A DNA stretch of 50,789 nucleotides from Sulfurimonas sp. (GTDB taxonomy: Bacteria; Campylobacterota; Campylobacteria; Campylobacterales; Sulfurimonadaceae). Where the stretch lies: positions 1 through 50,789 of the forward strand of contig JADGEZ010000014.1 in the NCBI GenBank assembly GCA_016744115.1, read 5' to 3'. Shown one piece after another: positions 41,848 through 50,789 of this stretch. The translations under genes were made by a program, and so were the position numbers. The notes beneath the pieces were generated by a model. It worked only from the letters and a program-made list of their open reading frames with translations, did no database searches and was not told the origin of the DNA. Position 1 is the stretch's first letter, and every line of letters begins with the position of its first letter.

Positions 41848-42606
41848 TTAAGTGAGACCTCTCAAAAGAACAAGCATCACTATAGAAGCAAAGAGATAGC
41901 CGTCTATTCTATCAAGAATCCCACCGTGACCAGGGAGGATATCCCCACTATCTTTTACATCAGCTGCACGCTTGAGATAACTCTCATATAAGTCACCAAA
42001 GATAGAACTAGATGCTACAAGAAAAGAGATGATAAGAGCTGTTAAAAAATTTGTTAAAAGCAAGCCTACAAACATACCACTTAGAGTAGCCACAGCCACA
42101 CCGCCAAAGACACCCTCTAAGGTTTTATTTGGACTTGTTTCGCAAAACTGAGTTTTTCCAAAATTTTTCCCAAATACATAAGCCCCAACATCTGTCATAG
42201 CGACAAGGACTAAAAGCCATAGTAAGGATAAGACCCCATATGAACCGTATAAACCGAGGATAAAAAGCATCCCTGCTGTTGGATAGATAAAAGGCAAAAA
42301 GTTTTTCCACTCTAAGTCTTTGTTATAAGCAATAGCTCCAGCATAAGCAACAACCATCAACAAAAATATATCAGAAGCATGGGGATAAATTCCCGCTAAA
42401 AGCCAAACCCCGATTGCATAAAGATATAAACTTTCGTCTTCTATCTTAAATAATTCAAGTGCTTCTTTAAATGCGATGATATATACTAAACCTAAAACTA
42501 ACCACATTAAGAAAAAATTATCTATAATTCCTATAAGTAAAACCGCTCCGAGTAAAGCAAATCCTGTAATTATTCTCTCTCTATTATTTTCAAAAATTTC
42601 CATCAT
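41848..42606 (-). CDS. cdsA: Phosphatidate cytidylyltransferase
   Basis: CdsA makes CDP-diacylglycerol for phospholipid synthesis. It is a 252-residue integral protein with about seven helices. Near the C-terminus lies the family signature: SSSIFGDLYESYLKRAADVK then DSGDILPGHGGILDRIDGYL. An internal DVGAYVFGKNFGKTQFCETS also fits. Upstream lies the MITE-bearing gap. Confidence 0.95.
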   Translation of the reverse strand: MMEIFENNRERIITGFALLGAVLLIGIIDNFFLMWLVLGLVYIIAFKEALELFKIEDESLYLYAIGVWLLAGIYPHASDIFLLMVVAYAGAIAYNKDLEWKNFLPFIYPTAGMLFILGLYGSYGVLSLLWLLVLVAMTDVGAYVFGKNFGKTQFCETSPNKTLEGVFGGVAVATLSGMFVGLLLTNFLTALIISFLVASSSIFGDLYESYLKRAADVKDSGDILPGHGGILDRIDGYLFASIVMLVLLRGLT

Positions 42607-42700
42607 TAGAAGCCCTAAGTATTAAATTAAATATTTATTTAAAGATTGGATTATATCTAAATTTGACTTTAAATTTTAACATTAAGGTATTTAATATAAT

Positions 42701-42969
42701 GGCTGATTCATACAGCCTGTCATTCTCAACTTGATTGAGAATCTAGTAGACTTCTTATCACTTCCGTAGGACACTTTATAGAGAGCTTTACTCAGCGTTA
42801 AATAACCCCAACCGTAGCTTTGGCTACGCTTGAAAATATTTGCCTTGATTATAACTCTCTATAAAGTGCTGAGACATATAGGAGTTTTGCAAGAAGTCTA
42901 GTATAAGAAACTAGACCCTGGATCAAGTTCAGGGTGACAAGCGAGGTAAATTTTTTGTATGAATCAGCC
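42701..42969. mobile_element. 269-bp MITE-like element with 14-bp terminal inverted repeats
   Basis: ggctgattcataca (42701-42714) is the exact reverse complement of 42956-42969. Inside are nested palindromes: gtcattctcaacttgattga (REP-like), tagacttctt/aagaagtcta, and cactttatagagag/ctctctataaagtg. There is no ORF. It fills the cdsA-helicase gap (42607-43057). A 77-bp deleted relative lies at 13714, and fragments occur at 78 and 50663. Confidence 0.75.
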
Positions 42970-43057
42970 GTGTATTTAATATGCTTCACATAGCATAGTT
43001 GATATAATTTGTAAAATCTATAAAGATAAACTTTATAATATTAGGAACAGATAAATA

Positions 43058-44290
43058 ATGTCATTTAAAAACTTAGGTCTATGCGACCAATTACTTCGAG
43101 CCATAAAAGAACAAGGGTATGATACCCCAACACCAGTTCAAGAACAAGCTATCCCCGTTATACTTAAAAAAAGAGATATTTTAGCAGGAGCACAAACTGG
43201 TACTGGAAAAACAGCAGGTTTTACCCTTCCAATGTTACAGCTTTTACATGAACATAAAGAAGATAAAAGAGCTAGACATCAAGTAAGAGCTTTAATCTTA
43301 ACTCCTACAAGAGAGTTAGCATCTCAGGTACAAGAGAGTGTTACTGTTTATGGAAAGTTTTTACCCTTTAAGTCCTGTGTTATTTTTGGAGGGGTAAAGA
43401 TTAACCCTCAGATTACAGCATTAAGAAAAGGGATGGATATAGTTGTAGCTACCCCAGGGAGATTGCTCGATCATATATCTCAAAAAACTATAGATTTATC
43501 TAAGGTTGATTTTTTAATCCTTGATGAAGCCGATAGAATGCTAGATATGGGTTTTATAAATGATATAAAAAAAGTTTTACAAATCCTGCCAAAACAAAAA
43601 CAGACTTTATTGTTTTCAGCAACATACTCTAAAGATATTAAAAAATTATCTGATTCATTGCTTAACTCACCAGTTTTAGTAGAAGTTGCTAAAGAGAACC
43701 AATCTGCTGAGCAGATTAAACAAATAGTTCATCCTGTTGATAAAATACGAAAAAGAGAGTTATTAACAAAGCTGATAAATGATGGAGATTGGAAGCAAGT
43801 TTTAGTGTTTACAAGAACCAAACACGGAGCAAATAGGCTTAGTGGGCAGTTAGATAGTGATGGTATTAGCTCCGTAGCGATTCATGGAAACAAAAGCCAA
43901 AATGCAAGAACAAAAGCCCTAGCAGATTTTAAGGCAGGTAAAATTAGAGTTTTAGTTGCTACAGATATTGCAGCTCGTGGAATAGATATTGATCAGCTTC
44001 CTCATGTAGTAAATTATGAGCTTCCAAATGTTCCTGAGGATTATGTGCATCGTATTGGGAGAACTGGTCGTGCTGGGAACAAGGGTGAGGCTATGAGTCT
44101 TGTCTGTATAGATGAGAATGAATTTTTGGCAAGTATAGAAAAGCTTATGCAAAAGGATATTCACAAGTTTGTTATAAAAGGTTTCGCACCAGACCCTAGC
44201 ATCAAAGCAGAAGCTATATCTATGGGTGGTGGGGGAAGAGGTCGAGGAAGAAACTCTAAGCCTAGTAACTCCTCTCGTAGAAGAAGATAA
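43058..44290 (+). CDS. DEAD-box RNA helicase (RhlE-like)
   Basis: This 410-residue ATP-dependent RNA helicase has the Q motif near residues 22-29 (DTPTPVQEQ), motif I AQTGTGKT (45-52), Ia [12 protein letters not shown] near 152-155, [18 protein letters not shown] and [10 protein letters not shown]. The tail is Gly/Arg/Ser-rich ([14 protein letters not shown]), as in RhlE-type proteins that act in ribosome assembly or cold adaptation. It begins 88 bases after the MITE-like element, which may influence its transcription. Confidence 0.94.
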   Translation: MSFKNLGLCDQLLRAIKEQGYDTPTPVQEQAIPVILKKRDILAGAQTGTGKTAGFTLPMLQLLHEHKEDKRARHQVRALILTPTRELASQVQESVTVYGKFLPFKSCVIFGGVKINPQITALRKGMDIVVATPGRLLDHISQKTIDLSKVDFLILDEADRMLDMGFINDIKKVLQILPKQKQTLLFSATYSKDIKKLSDSLLNSPVLVEVAKENQSAEQIKQIVHPVDKIRKRELLTKLINDGDWKQVLVFTRTKHGANRLSGQLDSDGISSVAIHGNKSQNARTKALADFKAGKIRVLVATDIAARGIDIDQLPHVVNYELPNVPEDYVHRIGRTGRAGNKGEAMSLVCIDENEFLASIEKLMQKDIHKFVIKGFAPDPSIKAEAISMGGGGRGRGRNSKPSNSSRRRR

Positions 44291-44302
44291 AAGGAAGAAA
44301 TT

Positions 44303-44827
44303 ATGAGAAGTAGTGTATGCGAATTATGCACAAGTAGTGAGAATGTAAACTCTTTTGAAGTTGTCCCATCTGATGGGAGTGAAGAGCAGTCCATTTATTT
44401 GTGTAAGAACTGTAAATCTCAAATAGAACAAAAAAACTTAGATGAAAATCATTTTAACTGTCTAAAGGATTCTATGTGGAGTGAGATACCTGCTGTTAGC
44501 GTTATGAGTTATAGACTACTCACTATGCTTTCTCGTCAAGATTTAGTAGATATGATGTACATGGAAGAAGATGTTAAAGCTTGGGCAGATGCTGGCTTAG
44601 AGAGTGAAGAAGAACTTGTCTATAAAGATGCAAACGGAGTGATACTTAAAAGTGGAGACACCGTTGTTATAACAAAAGACCTTGATGTTAAGGGGACTGG
44701 TTTTACAGCAAAAAGAGGCACAGCCGTTCGTAATATTGGGCTTGCTATGGATGATGTAGAACATATAGAAGGTCGTGTGAATGGTGTTAAGATTCACATA
44801 CTGACAAAATTTTTGAAAAAGGCTTAA
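44303..44827 (+). CDS. PhnA-like zinc-ribbon protein
   Basis: This 174-residue protein matches the PhnA/YjdM family. A Zn-ribbon covers CELCTSSENV near residues 6-15 and LCKNCKSQIEQ near 33-43. The PhnA domain ends with VYKDANGVILKSGDTVVITK, DLDVKGTGFTAKRGTAV and HILTKFLKKA. The family name comes from the phn locus, but its function in phosphonate use is doubtful. It follows the helicase by 12 bases and precedes the dGTPase by 3. Confidence 0.9.
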   Translation: MRSSVCELCTSSENVNSFEVVPSDGSEEQSIYLCKNCKSQIEQKNLDENHFNCLKDSMWSEIPAVSVMSYRLLTMLSRQDLVDMMYMEEDVKAWADAGLESEEELVYKDANGVILKSGDTVVITKDLDVKGTGFTAKRGTAVRNIGLAMDDVEHIEGRVNGVKIHILTKFLKKA

Positions 44828-44830
44828 CAA

Positions 44831-45931
44831 ATGTTGATGCAAGCAAATTCTAGGTTTCACAAGATAGATAAAGATTTTCGTTCCCCTTATGCTAGAGATA
44901 GAGATAGAATCATCCATTGTGTTTCTTTTAGAAAACTTGAGTATAAAACACAGGTTTTTTTAAATCAGGAGGGAGACTTTTTTCGTACACGACTTACCCA
45001 TTCCCTAGAGGTCTCACAAATCGCTCGCTCAATCACCTCAACTCTTAATCTCAATGAATCTTTAGCAGAAGCGATAGCCTTAGCACATGATTTAGGGCAT
45101 ACCCCTTTTGGTCATGTTGGTGGCGATACTCTTGATGAGTGTTTAAGAAAGGATGGTTTTTCCCATGGTTTTGAACACAACTACCAAAGTTTTCGAGTAG
45201 TTTCATTTTTAGAAAAAAGATATAAATCTTTTGATGGACTCAACCTTACTTTTGCAACGCTAGAGGGGATTTTAAAGCACTCATTTCCTTACCATAAAAG
45301 TTTTTTACCCCCTAAAATTCATGAACAATTTAACCTTGATACGCACCCCTCTCTTGAAGCGATGATTGTTGATCGTGCTGATGAGATAGCTTATACAAGT
45401 CACGATATTGACGATGGTATAAATTCGGGACTTATCAGTTTTGATGATTTAAAAGAGAGTGAGTTAGTATGTGAGATACTAGAAAAGGTTAAAAAAGAGG
45501 GGATTGAAGTCTCCGATGAGGAGATGTTTCGTTATCGTTTTAGCTCACATCTTATAAATCATCTTGTATATGCACTCCTAGAAAACTCACGAGATAATAT
45601 AAATTCTGCGGAGATACTGAGTGCTACAACAGACGCTAAGAGTGAAATCCCTATAGGTTTAGGCAAAGAGCTTGAAACACAACTCAAAAAACTCAAAAAA
45701 ATATTATATATAAAACTCTATCAGCATCAAAAGATAATAACTAAAATGTTCGCAGGAAAACAGGCGATAATAGGTCTTTACAATGGTCTAATGCAAGAGG
45801 ATAAGATGCTTCCAAAACTCGTATATAAACAGTTAGAATTAAGAAATAAACATAGAGTAATCGCAGACTACATAGCCTCCATGAGTGACAGACATGCCAT
45901 AAGCTTTTACAAAGAAATGTATGGTAAATAA
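44831..45931 (+). CDS. dgt: Deoxyguanosinetriphosphate triphosphohydrolase-like HD protein
   Basis: Dgt-type enzymes cleave dNTPs to nucleosides and tripolyphosphate. The HD residues are seen in TRLTHSLEVSQIARS near residues 54-68, AHDLGHTPFGHVGGDTLDE near 88-106, and ADEIAYTSHDIDDGI near 180-194; EHNYQS adds the conserved E-H-N. The 366-residue length suits the dGTPase-like type 2 group. The alternative start M3 is possible. Besides nucleotide balance, such enzymes can deplete dNTPs during phage infection. Confidence 0.9.
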   Translation: MLMQANSRFHKIDKDFRSPYARDRDRIIHCVSFRKLEYKTQVFLNQEGDFFRTRLTHSLEVSQIARSITSTLNLNESLAEAIALAHDLGHTPFGHVGGDTLDECLRKDGFSHGFEHNYQSFRVVSFLEKRYKSFDGLNLTFATLEGILKHSFPYHKSFLPPKIHEQFNLDTHPSLEAMIVDRADEIAYTSHDIDDGINSGLISFDDLKESELVCEILEKVKKEGIEVSDEEMFRYRFSSHLINHLVYALLENSRDNINSAEILSATTDAKSEIPIGLGKELETQLKKLKKILYIKLYQHQKIITKMFAGKQAIIGLYNGLMQEDKMLPKLVYKQLELRNKHRVIADYIASMSDRHAISFYKEMYGK

Positions 45932-46007
45932 GCACACTTTATAAAATCGTCACAAGAATCGTCACAAAAATATATTATACTATGGGATATTTTTAAAAAG
46001 GGATGTT

Positions 46008-47303
46008 ATGTTAAAACGAACTGTATATAAAAAAATTGCTATCTCTTTAGCTGCAAGTATGTTACTTGTTGCTTGTGGGGGATCTAGTAGTGGTGGTGAT
46101 GGGTCTAGCGGTGATGGTGGTGCTAAGTCTGGTTCTAGTGAATATAAGGTATTAAAAAAAACACAAGACACAGATAATGATGGTGTAGCAGATAAGATAT
46201 ACACTTATAGTTATGATGCCAAAGGTAATAATATAAAGACAAGTACTGACAAAAACGCCAATGGTGTAGCAGACTTGATAGAAAGATATACCTATGATAC
46301 AGATGCTAATGAATTGACATATACTATAGATGATGATGCTAATGGTGAAGTAGATAAAATACATACATATACCTATGACACCAATGGTAATAAATCAAGC
46401 ACTAGTACCGATAGTGATGCTAATGGAGTAGCAAATATCATTACAACATATACTTATGATACACATAGTAATATATCAACATATAACTACGATAGTAACG
46501 CTGATGGTGTAGCAGATAGCGTCTATAAATATACAAACATTTATGATGCAAATGCTAATAAAGTAAAAACTACTCTGTATAAACCTAATGGTTTAGTAAG
46601 TAGTATATATACATATACATATGATTCAAATGGCAATATGTTAACATATGCTATAGATGATGATGCCAATGGTGTAGCAGACAGGATATATACATATACT
46701 TATGATGCTAATGACAATAAAATAACATCTAGTACCGACAGACATGCTATTGGTGTAGTAGATAGTATCATTACCAATACCTATGATTCAAATGGAAATA
46801 TGTTAAAATCTAGCACAGACAGTGACGCTAATGGTGTGCCAGATAGTGTAACTACATATACAAATGGTAAGCCAACAATTTCAACTCCAGATACTGATGG
46901 AATTACAGACGATGAGGATGAAGAAAATACAGAAGATCCGGGAGATGGTTATGTGCGAGGTAAGGATAATAATGATTCTGAAGTAGATAAAGATGACTCT
47001 ACTCTTAGTTGTGGAGATTGGGGTTCAATACTTGGAAATGGGTGTTATAATTCAGATAATCAGCAAGTTGGATTATGGTTTAGGACGGGTCTTAACTCTA
47101 AAACAACTTTTAATTTTATTGAGGGCAAGCTAAATGGTCTATATTATTACACTGAAAATGATGGTTCTGAAAGTAATAAAGGTAATTATGTAAATGGAAA
47201 GAAAGATGGTATCTGGGTAGAGTATAGGGAACCACACACATGGACATATACTTGGGATAATGGTAAAATGATATATCATACAAATACAATAGGGAGTCTA
47301 TAA
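46008..47303 (+). CDS. Lipoprotein with tandem YTYD/DANGVAD repeats and MORN-like tail
   Basis: The 431-residue protein has a lipobox (LLVAC, cysteine 23) and a Gly/Ser linker. Then come about seven repeats of some 30 residues of the form TYTYDxNGNxxxSxTDxDANGVADxI (core shown as SDANGVADRIYTYTYD-like units), near residues 48-290. These Asp/Asn-rich loops resemble calcium-binding thrombospondin-3 or YD-type repeats. An acidic linker (DEDEENTEDPGD) and a tail with GNYVNGKKDGIWVEY, like a MORN motif, follow. It is a surface or periplasmic protein whose binding partner is unknown. Confidence 0.75.
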   Translation: MLKRTVYKKIAISLAASMLLVACGGSSSGGDGSSGDGGAKSGSSEYKVLKKTQDTDNDGVADKIYTYSYDAKGNNIKTSTDKNANGVADLIERYTYDTDANELTYTIDDDANGEVDKIHTYTYDTNGNKSSTSTDSDANGVANIITTYTYDTHSNISTYNYDSNADGVADSVYKYTNIYDANANKVKTTLYKPNGLVSSIYTYTYDSNGNMLTYAIDDDANGVADRIYTYTYDANDNKITSSTDRHAIGVVDSIITNTYDSNGNMLKSSTDSDANGVPDSVTTYTNGKPTISTPDTDGITDDEDEENTEDPGDGYVRGKDNNDSEVDKDDSTLSCGDWGSILGNGCYNSDNQQVGLWFRTGLNSKTTFNFIEGKLNGLYYYTENDGSESNKGNYVNGKKDGIWVEYREPHTWTYTWDNGKMIYHTNTIGSL

Positions 47304-47790
47304 GCCTCTAAAAAGTCATTCCCATCGCTCCTGCGTGGGAATGTTACAGGCTACAATAATTAGATAATCTATAGTTCTGCCTTAGCGATTATAAAGGTAT
47401 AAATGGGCTAATTGAGGTGGAAAGATTTTACTAGATTGAGTATTGGTATGTGTTCGCACCGAGAGAGACTGTCAAAGAACTGTTATTCCGTCCAACGAAC
47501 TGTCATTCCGTACTTGATACGGAATCTAAAAGCCCTTAAATGCTAGATTCCCAATCAAGTTGAGAATGACTTTTTAGAGTTCTTTTACAGTCTCAGACGG
47601 CGGGAACGAGAAAAGCCTTAAATGCTAGATTCCCAATCAAGTTGAGAATGACTATCCTGAGTCTTGACTAACTTTTGGGAGTATCTAATTGGCTATTAGG
47701 AGACTTTTTCGTAGTTAAATATAGTAACTTTTATTTTATGCACCTAAGAAATAGCTCAATAAAAGCATTTTCACTCCTCTCTTATAATCA
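47304..47790. repeat. Cluster of REP-like palindromes in a 487-bp gene-free gap
   Basis: There is no gene. tcattcccatcgctcctgcg (47313) relates to the 32254 element. Two copies of a 38-bp unit (47534-47571 and 47616-47653, sharing ccttaaatgctagattccca...gagaatgact) match the gtcattctcaacttgattga family. Between them is a fragment (cgggaacgagaaaa) of the other repeat family. Further variants (tcattccgtacttgatacgg) lie at about 47500. Confidence 0.7.
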
Positions 47791-48915
47791 TTGAGATATA
47801 CTTCTTTTATGCCTATTTTATTATCAATATTTTATTTTTTTTATTTCGCTGTTGTGGGGGTGTATATTATATTTATGCCTAAGGTTCTTGCTATGAGTGG
47901 ATACTCAGCTAGTGATATAGGGATTGTATTTGCAGCAGCTCCGCTTGTGAGGTTTATTCTCCCCTTTGCTTTTATACGAGGCTTGAAGATCGATGCTAAA
48001 ACCTTTAACTTAGCACTTTTAATCATGCTTGTGAGTTCTCTAAGTTTTTACTTTTCACTTGATAATTTTTATAAACTGCTTTTTTCAAATATAGGGATAG
48101 GAATAGGTCTTAGTCTAGTTCTACCTTATATGGAAGTGATCTCTTTAGAGGAGGTAGGTAAACAAAGATATGGGAAAATTAGACTCTTTGGTTCAGTAGG
48201 TTTTGTTTTAGTAGCCCTTGTTTTAGTTAAATTTTTAAGTTCCCCTATCATTGCCTTAAATTATTTTTTAATTGCTACCTTTTTAACGGCCTTTGTAGCC
48301 TTTATTATTGTAAAAAACTGCCATGGGAAAAAAGAAAAAGAGGCTAAAGAGATAGTCAATGATATTAGTCTTTTCAAAGATTGGAAGCTTTGGTTAGGGC
48401 TGACTTTGATGCAGGTTAGCTTTGGTTCTTTTTATAACTTTTTTACTATTTATGAAACTGACTTTGGAATTAGCTTGGATATGACAATCTATTTATGGAG
48501 TTTTGGAGTTGTCGCTGAGATAGCAATGCTCTACTTTCAGGGAAGATTTCTAAAAAATAATCTACTTTTAATCCTACACATTACAACTTTTGCATCTGCA
48601 ATTAGATGGTTTTTAGTGTATCTATTTCCACAAAATCTAGTGATTTTATTTTTTTCACAATCTATTCATGCTTTGAGTTTTGCACTTTTTCATTCGGCGG
48701 CTATCTCTTACCTTTATCATACCTATAAACATAAGGCTTTAGCACAACAGTTTTTTTCAGGAATCACTTATGGTTTAGGGGGATTTTTAGGAGCTTTAAT
48801 AGCTGGATATGTGTATGAGGTATACCCAAGAGAGTTATTTTTAAGCTCGACACTTTTTTCTCTCTTGGCATTTGGATTTTTGTACCTACACTCAAAGAAG
48901 ATTAATAATCTATAA
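47791..48915 (+). CDS. MFS transporter (3-phenylpropionate permease-like)
   Basis: This 374-residue major-facilitator protein has about twelve hydrophobic segments. The opening SIFYFFYFAVVGVYIIFMPK, the VRFILPFAFIRGL loop near residues 51-63, and GKIRLFGSVGFVLVALVLV near 127-145 are in the style of the PPP/Mfs_1_like group. The TTG at 47791 is used as the start because the residues RYTSFMP look native, though the ATG at 47809 is an alternative. Substrate unknown. It overlaps the convergent DUF481 gene by 14 bases. Confidence 0.8.
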   Translation: MRYTSFMPILLSIFYFFYFAVVGVYIIFMPKVLAMSGYSASDIGIVFAAAPLVRFILPFAFIRGLKIDAKTFNLALLIMLVSSLSFYFSLDNFYKLLFSNIGIGIGLSLVLPYMEVISLEEVGKQRYGKIRLFGSVGFVLVALVLVKFLSSPIIALNYFLIATFLTAFVAFIIVKNCHGKKEKEAKEIVNDISLFKDWKLWLGLTLMQVSFGSFYNFFTIYETDFGISLDMTIYLWSFGVVAEIAMLYFQGRFLKNNLLLILHITTFASAIRWFLVYLFPQNLVILFFSQSIHALSFALFHSAAISYLYHTYKHKALAQQFFSGITYGLGGFLGALIAGYVYEVYPRELFLSSTLFSLLAFGFLYLHSKKINNL

Positions 48916-49714
48916 TCAAGTTTGCAGTAAGTGTTTTATCTGTATGACTTATTGACTCTGGTGGTGTGTTTACATAGTCGATTTTATAAGCAATTCCAAA
49001 AGAAAAAAGATCAGAAATTTTACTCACAAAAGAACTTTTTGAATAGACAAAATAATTATCCATCTCATCAACTTCAACTCTATAGTTAATATCTTGGGTG
49101 AACTTTAAATTTTCCAAAATTTGCCACTTGTAAACACCTTTAACTCTAAAGGAAGTGTAATCATTTTTTAGCTTTGGTCTCTCTAGTTCATCTTGAGTAT
49201 AAAGAATATTTCCAACTAAGATAAGATTGTGGTTTTTTTCTTCGATTGCCTTATATTTAGCTCCAGGACCTGTATACAGTTGGTAGTTATATCCTGAGAA
49301 CTTATCTTTTTTATATCCTAGTAGATAATCAAAAGAAATTTTCTCTCTTATCTCATAGTTATATTGTGATTCTATTAAATACTTATTGTTTTTTTCAATT
49401 CCTTTATCATCAGAATACTGAGCATCTAGCAAAAAATTCAGATGATGTTTATCCCAAGATTTATTTATCTTTAAATCTAGGTTGTACGCTCTAGTATCTG
49501 TATTTCCAGAAGTATTGATAAAACCAAATTCAGCATGTGTTATAAAGGAGTTATCCTTTTTTTTAACAACAACAGGCAAAGAAGCTTCTAGTGTACTAAG
49601 GCTTGTTTGAAGCTGGGCTATTTGTGCTTTTTTTTCGCTAATCTCTTTGTGTATAGCTATATTTGCTATAAGTGAAGCACTTAAAAGTAGGGTGCTTGTG
49701 AGTATTTTTCTCAT
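48902..49714 (-). CDS. DUF481-family outer-membrane protein
   Basis: This 270-residue protein has a signal peptide (MRKILTSTLLLSASLIANIA) and a coiled-coil region (EISEKKAQIAQLQTSLSTLE). A beta-barrel region then starts with FITHAEFGFINTSGNTDTRA near residues 57-76, the DUF481/YdiY hallmark. Alternating strands (YNYEIREKISFDYLLGYKKD, LYTGPGAKYKA) follow to a terminal tyrosine. Function unknown. It is co-directional with the MscS gene, 3 bases downstream. Confidence 0.82.
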   Translation of the reverse strand: MRKILTSTLLLSASLIANIAIHKEISEKKAQIAQLQTSLSTLEASLPVVVKKKDNSFITHAEFGFINTSGNTDTRAYNLDLKINKSWDKHHLNFLLDAQYSDDKGIEKNNKYLIESQYNYEIREKISFDYLLGYKKDKFSGYNYQLYTGPGAKYKAIEEKNHNLILVGNILYTQDELERPKLKNDYTSFRVKGVYKWQILENLKFTQDINYRVEVDEMDNYFVYSKSSFVSKISDLFSFGIAYKIDYVNTPPESISHTDKTLTANLIIDY

Positions 49715-49717
49715 ATA

Positions 49718-50566
49718 TTATATTTCCTTTTTTGGTGTATGAATATCCATTTGTGGATAAGGGATAGAGATTCCTTTCTCATCAAATGTAAGTTTTACTT
49801 TTTCTAGCATATCAAAATATACATCCCAGTAATCTTTAGTATTTACCCAAGCACGAAATGTAAAGTTTACACTATTGTCACCTAATTCTCCTACGGCTAC
49901 AAACGGGGCAGGGTCTTGAAGTACTCTCTCATCTGAGTGCATAATCTCAAGTAAGCTTTCTTTTGCAAGTTTTAAGTCATCATCATAACCTATACCAAAA
50001 ACATGATCAACTCGACGGTTTGGCTTATTAGAGTAGTTTGTAATATTTCCACCTATTATTGATGAATTTGGTACAATAATCGTTCTGTTATCAAGAGGTG
50101 CGATGATAGTAGAAAAAAGATTTACATCCTCAACAACTCCTGTAGCACCACCAGCTTCTATATAATCTCCAACCTTAAATGGACGAAATACGATGATAAG
50201 AACTGCTGCCCCAATATTTGCAAGTGATCCTTGAAGTGCTAAACCAATAGCAAGACCAGCCGCACCAAATACTGCTATAAATGATGTGGTATTAATGCCT
50301 AAAGAGTTTAGTGATGCTAATATAACTATAAGTAATAAAACGAAATATATTAAACTCTCTGAAAATTCAACTAAAGTTTGATCAATTTTTGCTTTTTCCA
50401 TGAGGGTTTTTGAAAGGAGTGTGAGCTTCTTCACCGCCCATTTTCCGATAATAAATATAAATATAGCTGAGAGTACTTTTAAACCATACTCACCGATATA
50501 AATGACAAGCATATCTGAATATGAAAAGGCTTCGTTTTTAGCTGATTGTATGATTGGAACTTCCAT
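49718..50566 (-). CDS. MscS-family mechanosensitive channel
   Basis: This small-conductance mechanosensitive channel of about 282 residues releases solutes on osmotic downshock. TM1 lies near residues 25-45 and TM2 near 60-90. The pore helix TM3 has the Gly/Ala-rich GAAGLAIGLALQGSLANIGA, and then VGDYIEAGGATGVVEDVNLF and PNSSIIGGNITNYS mark the beta domain. The start is the ATG at 50566, which has a perfect aggaga Shine-Dalgarno; a longer frame to 50644 lacks one. Confidence 0.93.
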   Translation of the reverse strand: MEVPIIQSAKNEAFSYSDMLVIYIGEYGLKVLSAIFIFIIGKWAVKKLTLLSKTLMEKAKIDQTLVEFSESLIYFVLLLIVILASLNSLGINTTSFIAVFGAAGLAIGLALQGSLANIGAAVLIIVFRPFKVGDYIEAGGATGVVEDVNLFSTIIAPLDNRTIIVPNSSIIGGNITNYSNKPNRRVDHVFGIGYDDDLKLAKESLLEIMHSDERVLQDPAPFVAVGELGDNSVNFTFRAWVNTKDYWDVYFDMLEKVKLTFDEKGISIPYPQMDIHTPKKEI

Positions 50567-50662
50567 GATTTTCTCCTGAAAAACTTTACTGATATCATAG
50601 CTAAAATTTATAAAATATGAAGTTAGTGATGGTTTATGATACACAGCTATTTCACATAGCCC

Positions 50663-50700
50663 GTCATTGTGAACTTGATTGAGAATCTAATAGACTTCTT
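50663..50700. repeat. Partial REP/MITE-family copy at the window end
   Basis: gtcattgtgaacttgattga followed by gaatctaatagacttctt matches the left third of the 42701 element with a few changes. The rest, to 50789, shows no gene. Confidence 0.6.
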
Positions 50701-50789
50701 TCGAAAGTCACGAAACATTTTTCAATCTCAATTCAAAGTTATAAATACCAGCAATCAAGTTAAACCGTAAACCAAATCTTTTTCTTCTA

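Noticed and set aside
46130-46860. Regularly spaced DNA repeats that could suggest a CRISPR array
   Set aside because: The repeats are in frame, degenerate and encode the YTYD/DANGVAD protein repeats; no constant repeat with unique spacers and no cas gene is present.

Overview
The window looks like chromosomal DNA of a Campylobacterota (epsilonproteobacterial) chemolithotroph of the Sulfurimonas type. I base this on the very AT-rich composition, short intergenic gaps with many TTG starts and 1-8 nt gene overlaps, a petABC (cytochrome bc1) operon with a diheme cytochrome c1, a Campylobacter-MOMP-like porin, and mostly housekeeping genes. The genus is an inference from gene content and protein style, not from a search.

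Layout. 1-2.7 kb: an orphan N6-adenine DNA methyltransferase whose C-terminus is frameshifted, then a two-TM protein of unknown function. 2.8-5.3 kb: an overlapping vitamin B12/iron-siderophore type ABC importer operon. 5.3-6.5 kb: purT, facing the other way. 6.6-12.7 kb: an eight-gene Ter stress operon (two TerD proteins, a bacterial PH-domain protein, TerB, a DUF475/TerC-like membrane protein, a TerPRT-TRSP phosphoribosyltransferase, a StiP-type phosphoribosyltransferase-fold protein and a HAD phosphatase). 12.8-26.2 kb: a long minus-strand run with a repetitive secreted protein, aldehyde dehydrogenase, yraN, an SDR gene, hom, an inserted AAA ATPase, an aminotransferase, two envelope proteins, rlmB, rsmI, rpmE and rsmE, ending in a two-gene cassette flanked by a 33-bp direct repeat. 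26.4-30.2 kb: moeA, queD, queE and moaA. 30.2-32.6 kb: an accessory patch of very small membrane-protein genes, several as overlapping pairs. 32.9-37.9 kb: porin, RDD protein and petABC. 38.2-42.6 kb: SRP RNA, a NifU-like protein, tpx, tsaD, dxr and cdsA. 42.7-47.3 kb: a MITE-like element, a DEAD-box helicase, a PhnA-like protein, a dGTPase and a repeat lipoprotein. 47.3-50.8 kb: a block of palindromic repeats, an MFS transporter, a DUF481 outer-membrane protein and an MscS channel.

The most novel signal is a family of three small two-part loci on the minus strand (27.66-27.85, 32.44-32.66 and 34.83-35.02 kb). Each has a 19-21 codon hydrophobic peptide ORF with a good Shine-Dalgarno. Upstream on the same strand lies a short -10/terminator RNA unit whose 5' part can pair with two mRNA blocks bracketing the Shine-Dalgarno and start codon. 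In two loci the pairing blocks sit at the same ORF positions although their sequences differ, which looks like covariation. I read these as a tandem-arranged type I toxin-antitoxin family (Ibs/Sib-like peptides).

Other notable points are the Ter metabolite operon lacking its usual ATP-grasp and C-C lyase genes, repeated small membrane-protein pairs joined by TAATG overlaps, a probable ATT start codon, and a degenerate Walker A in the inserted ATPase.
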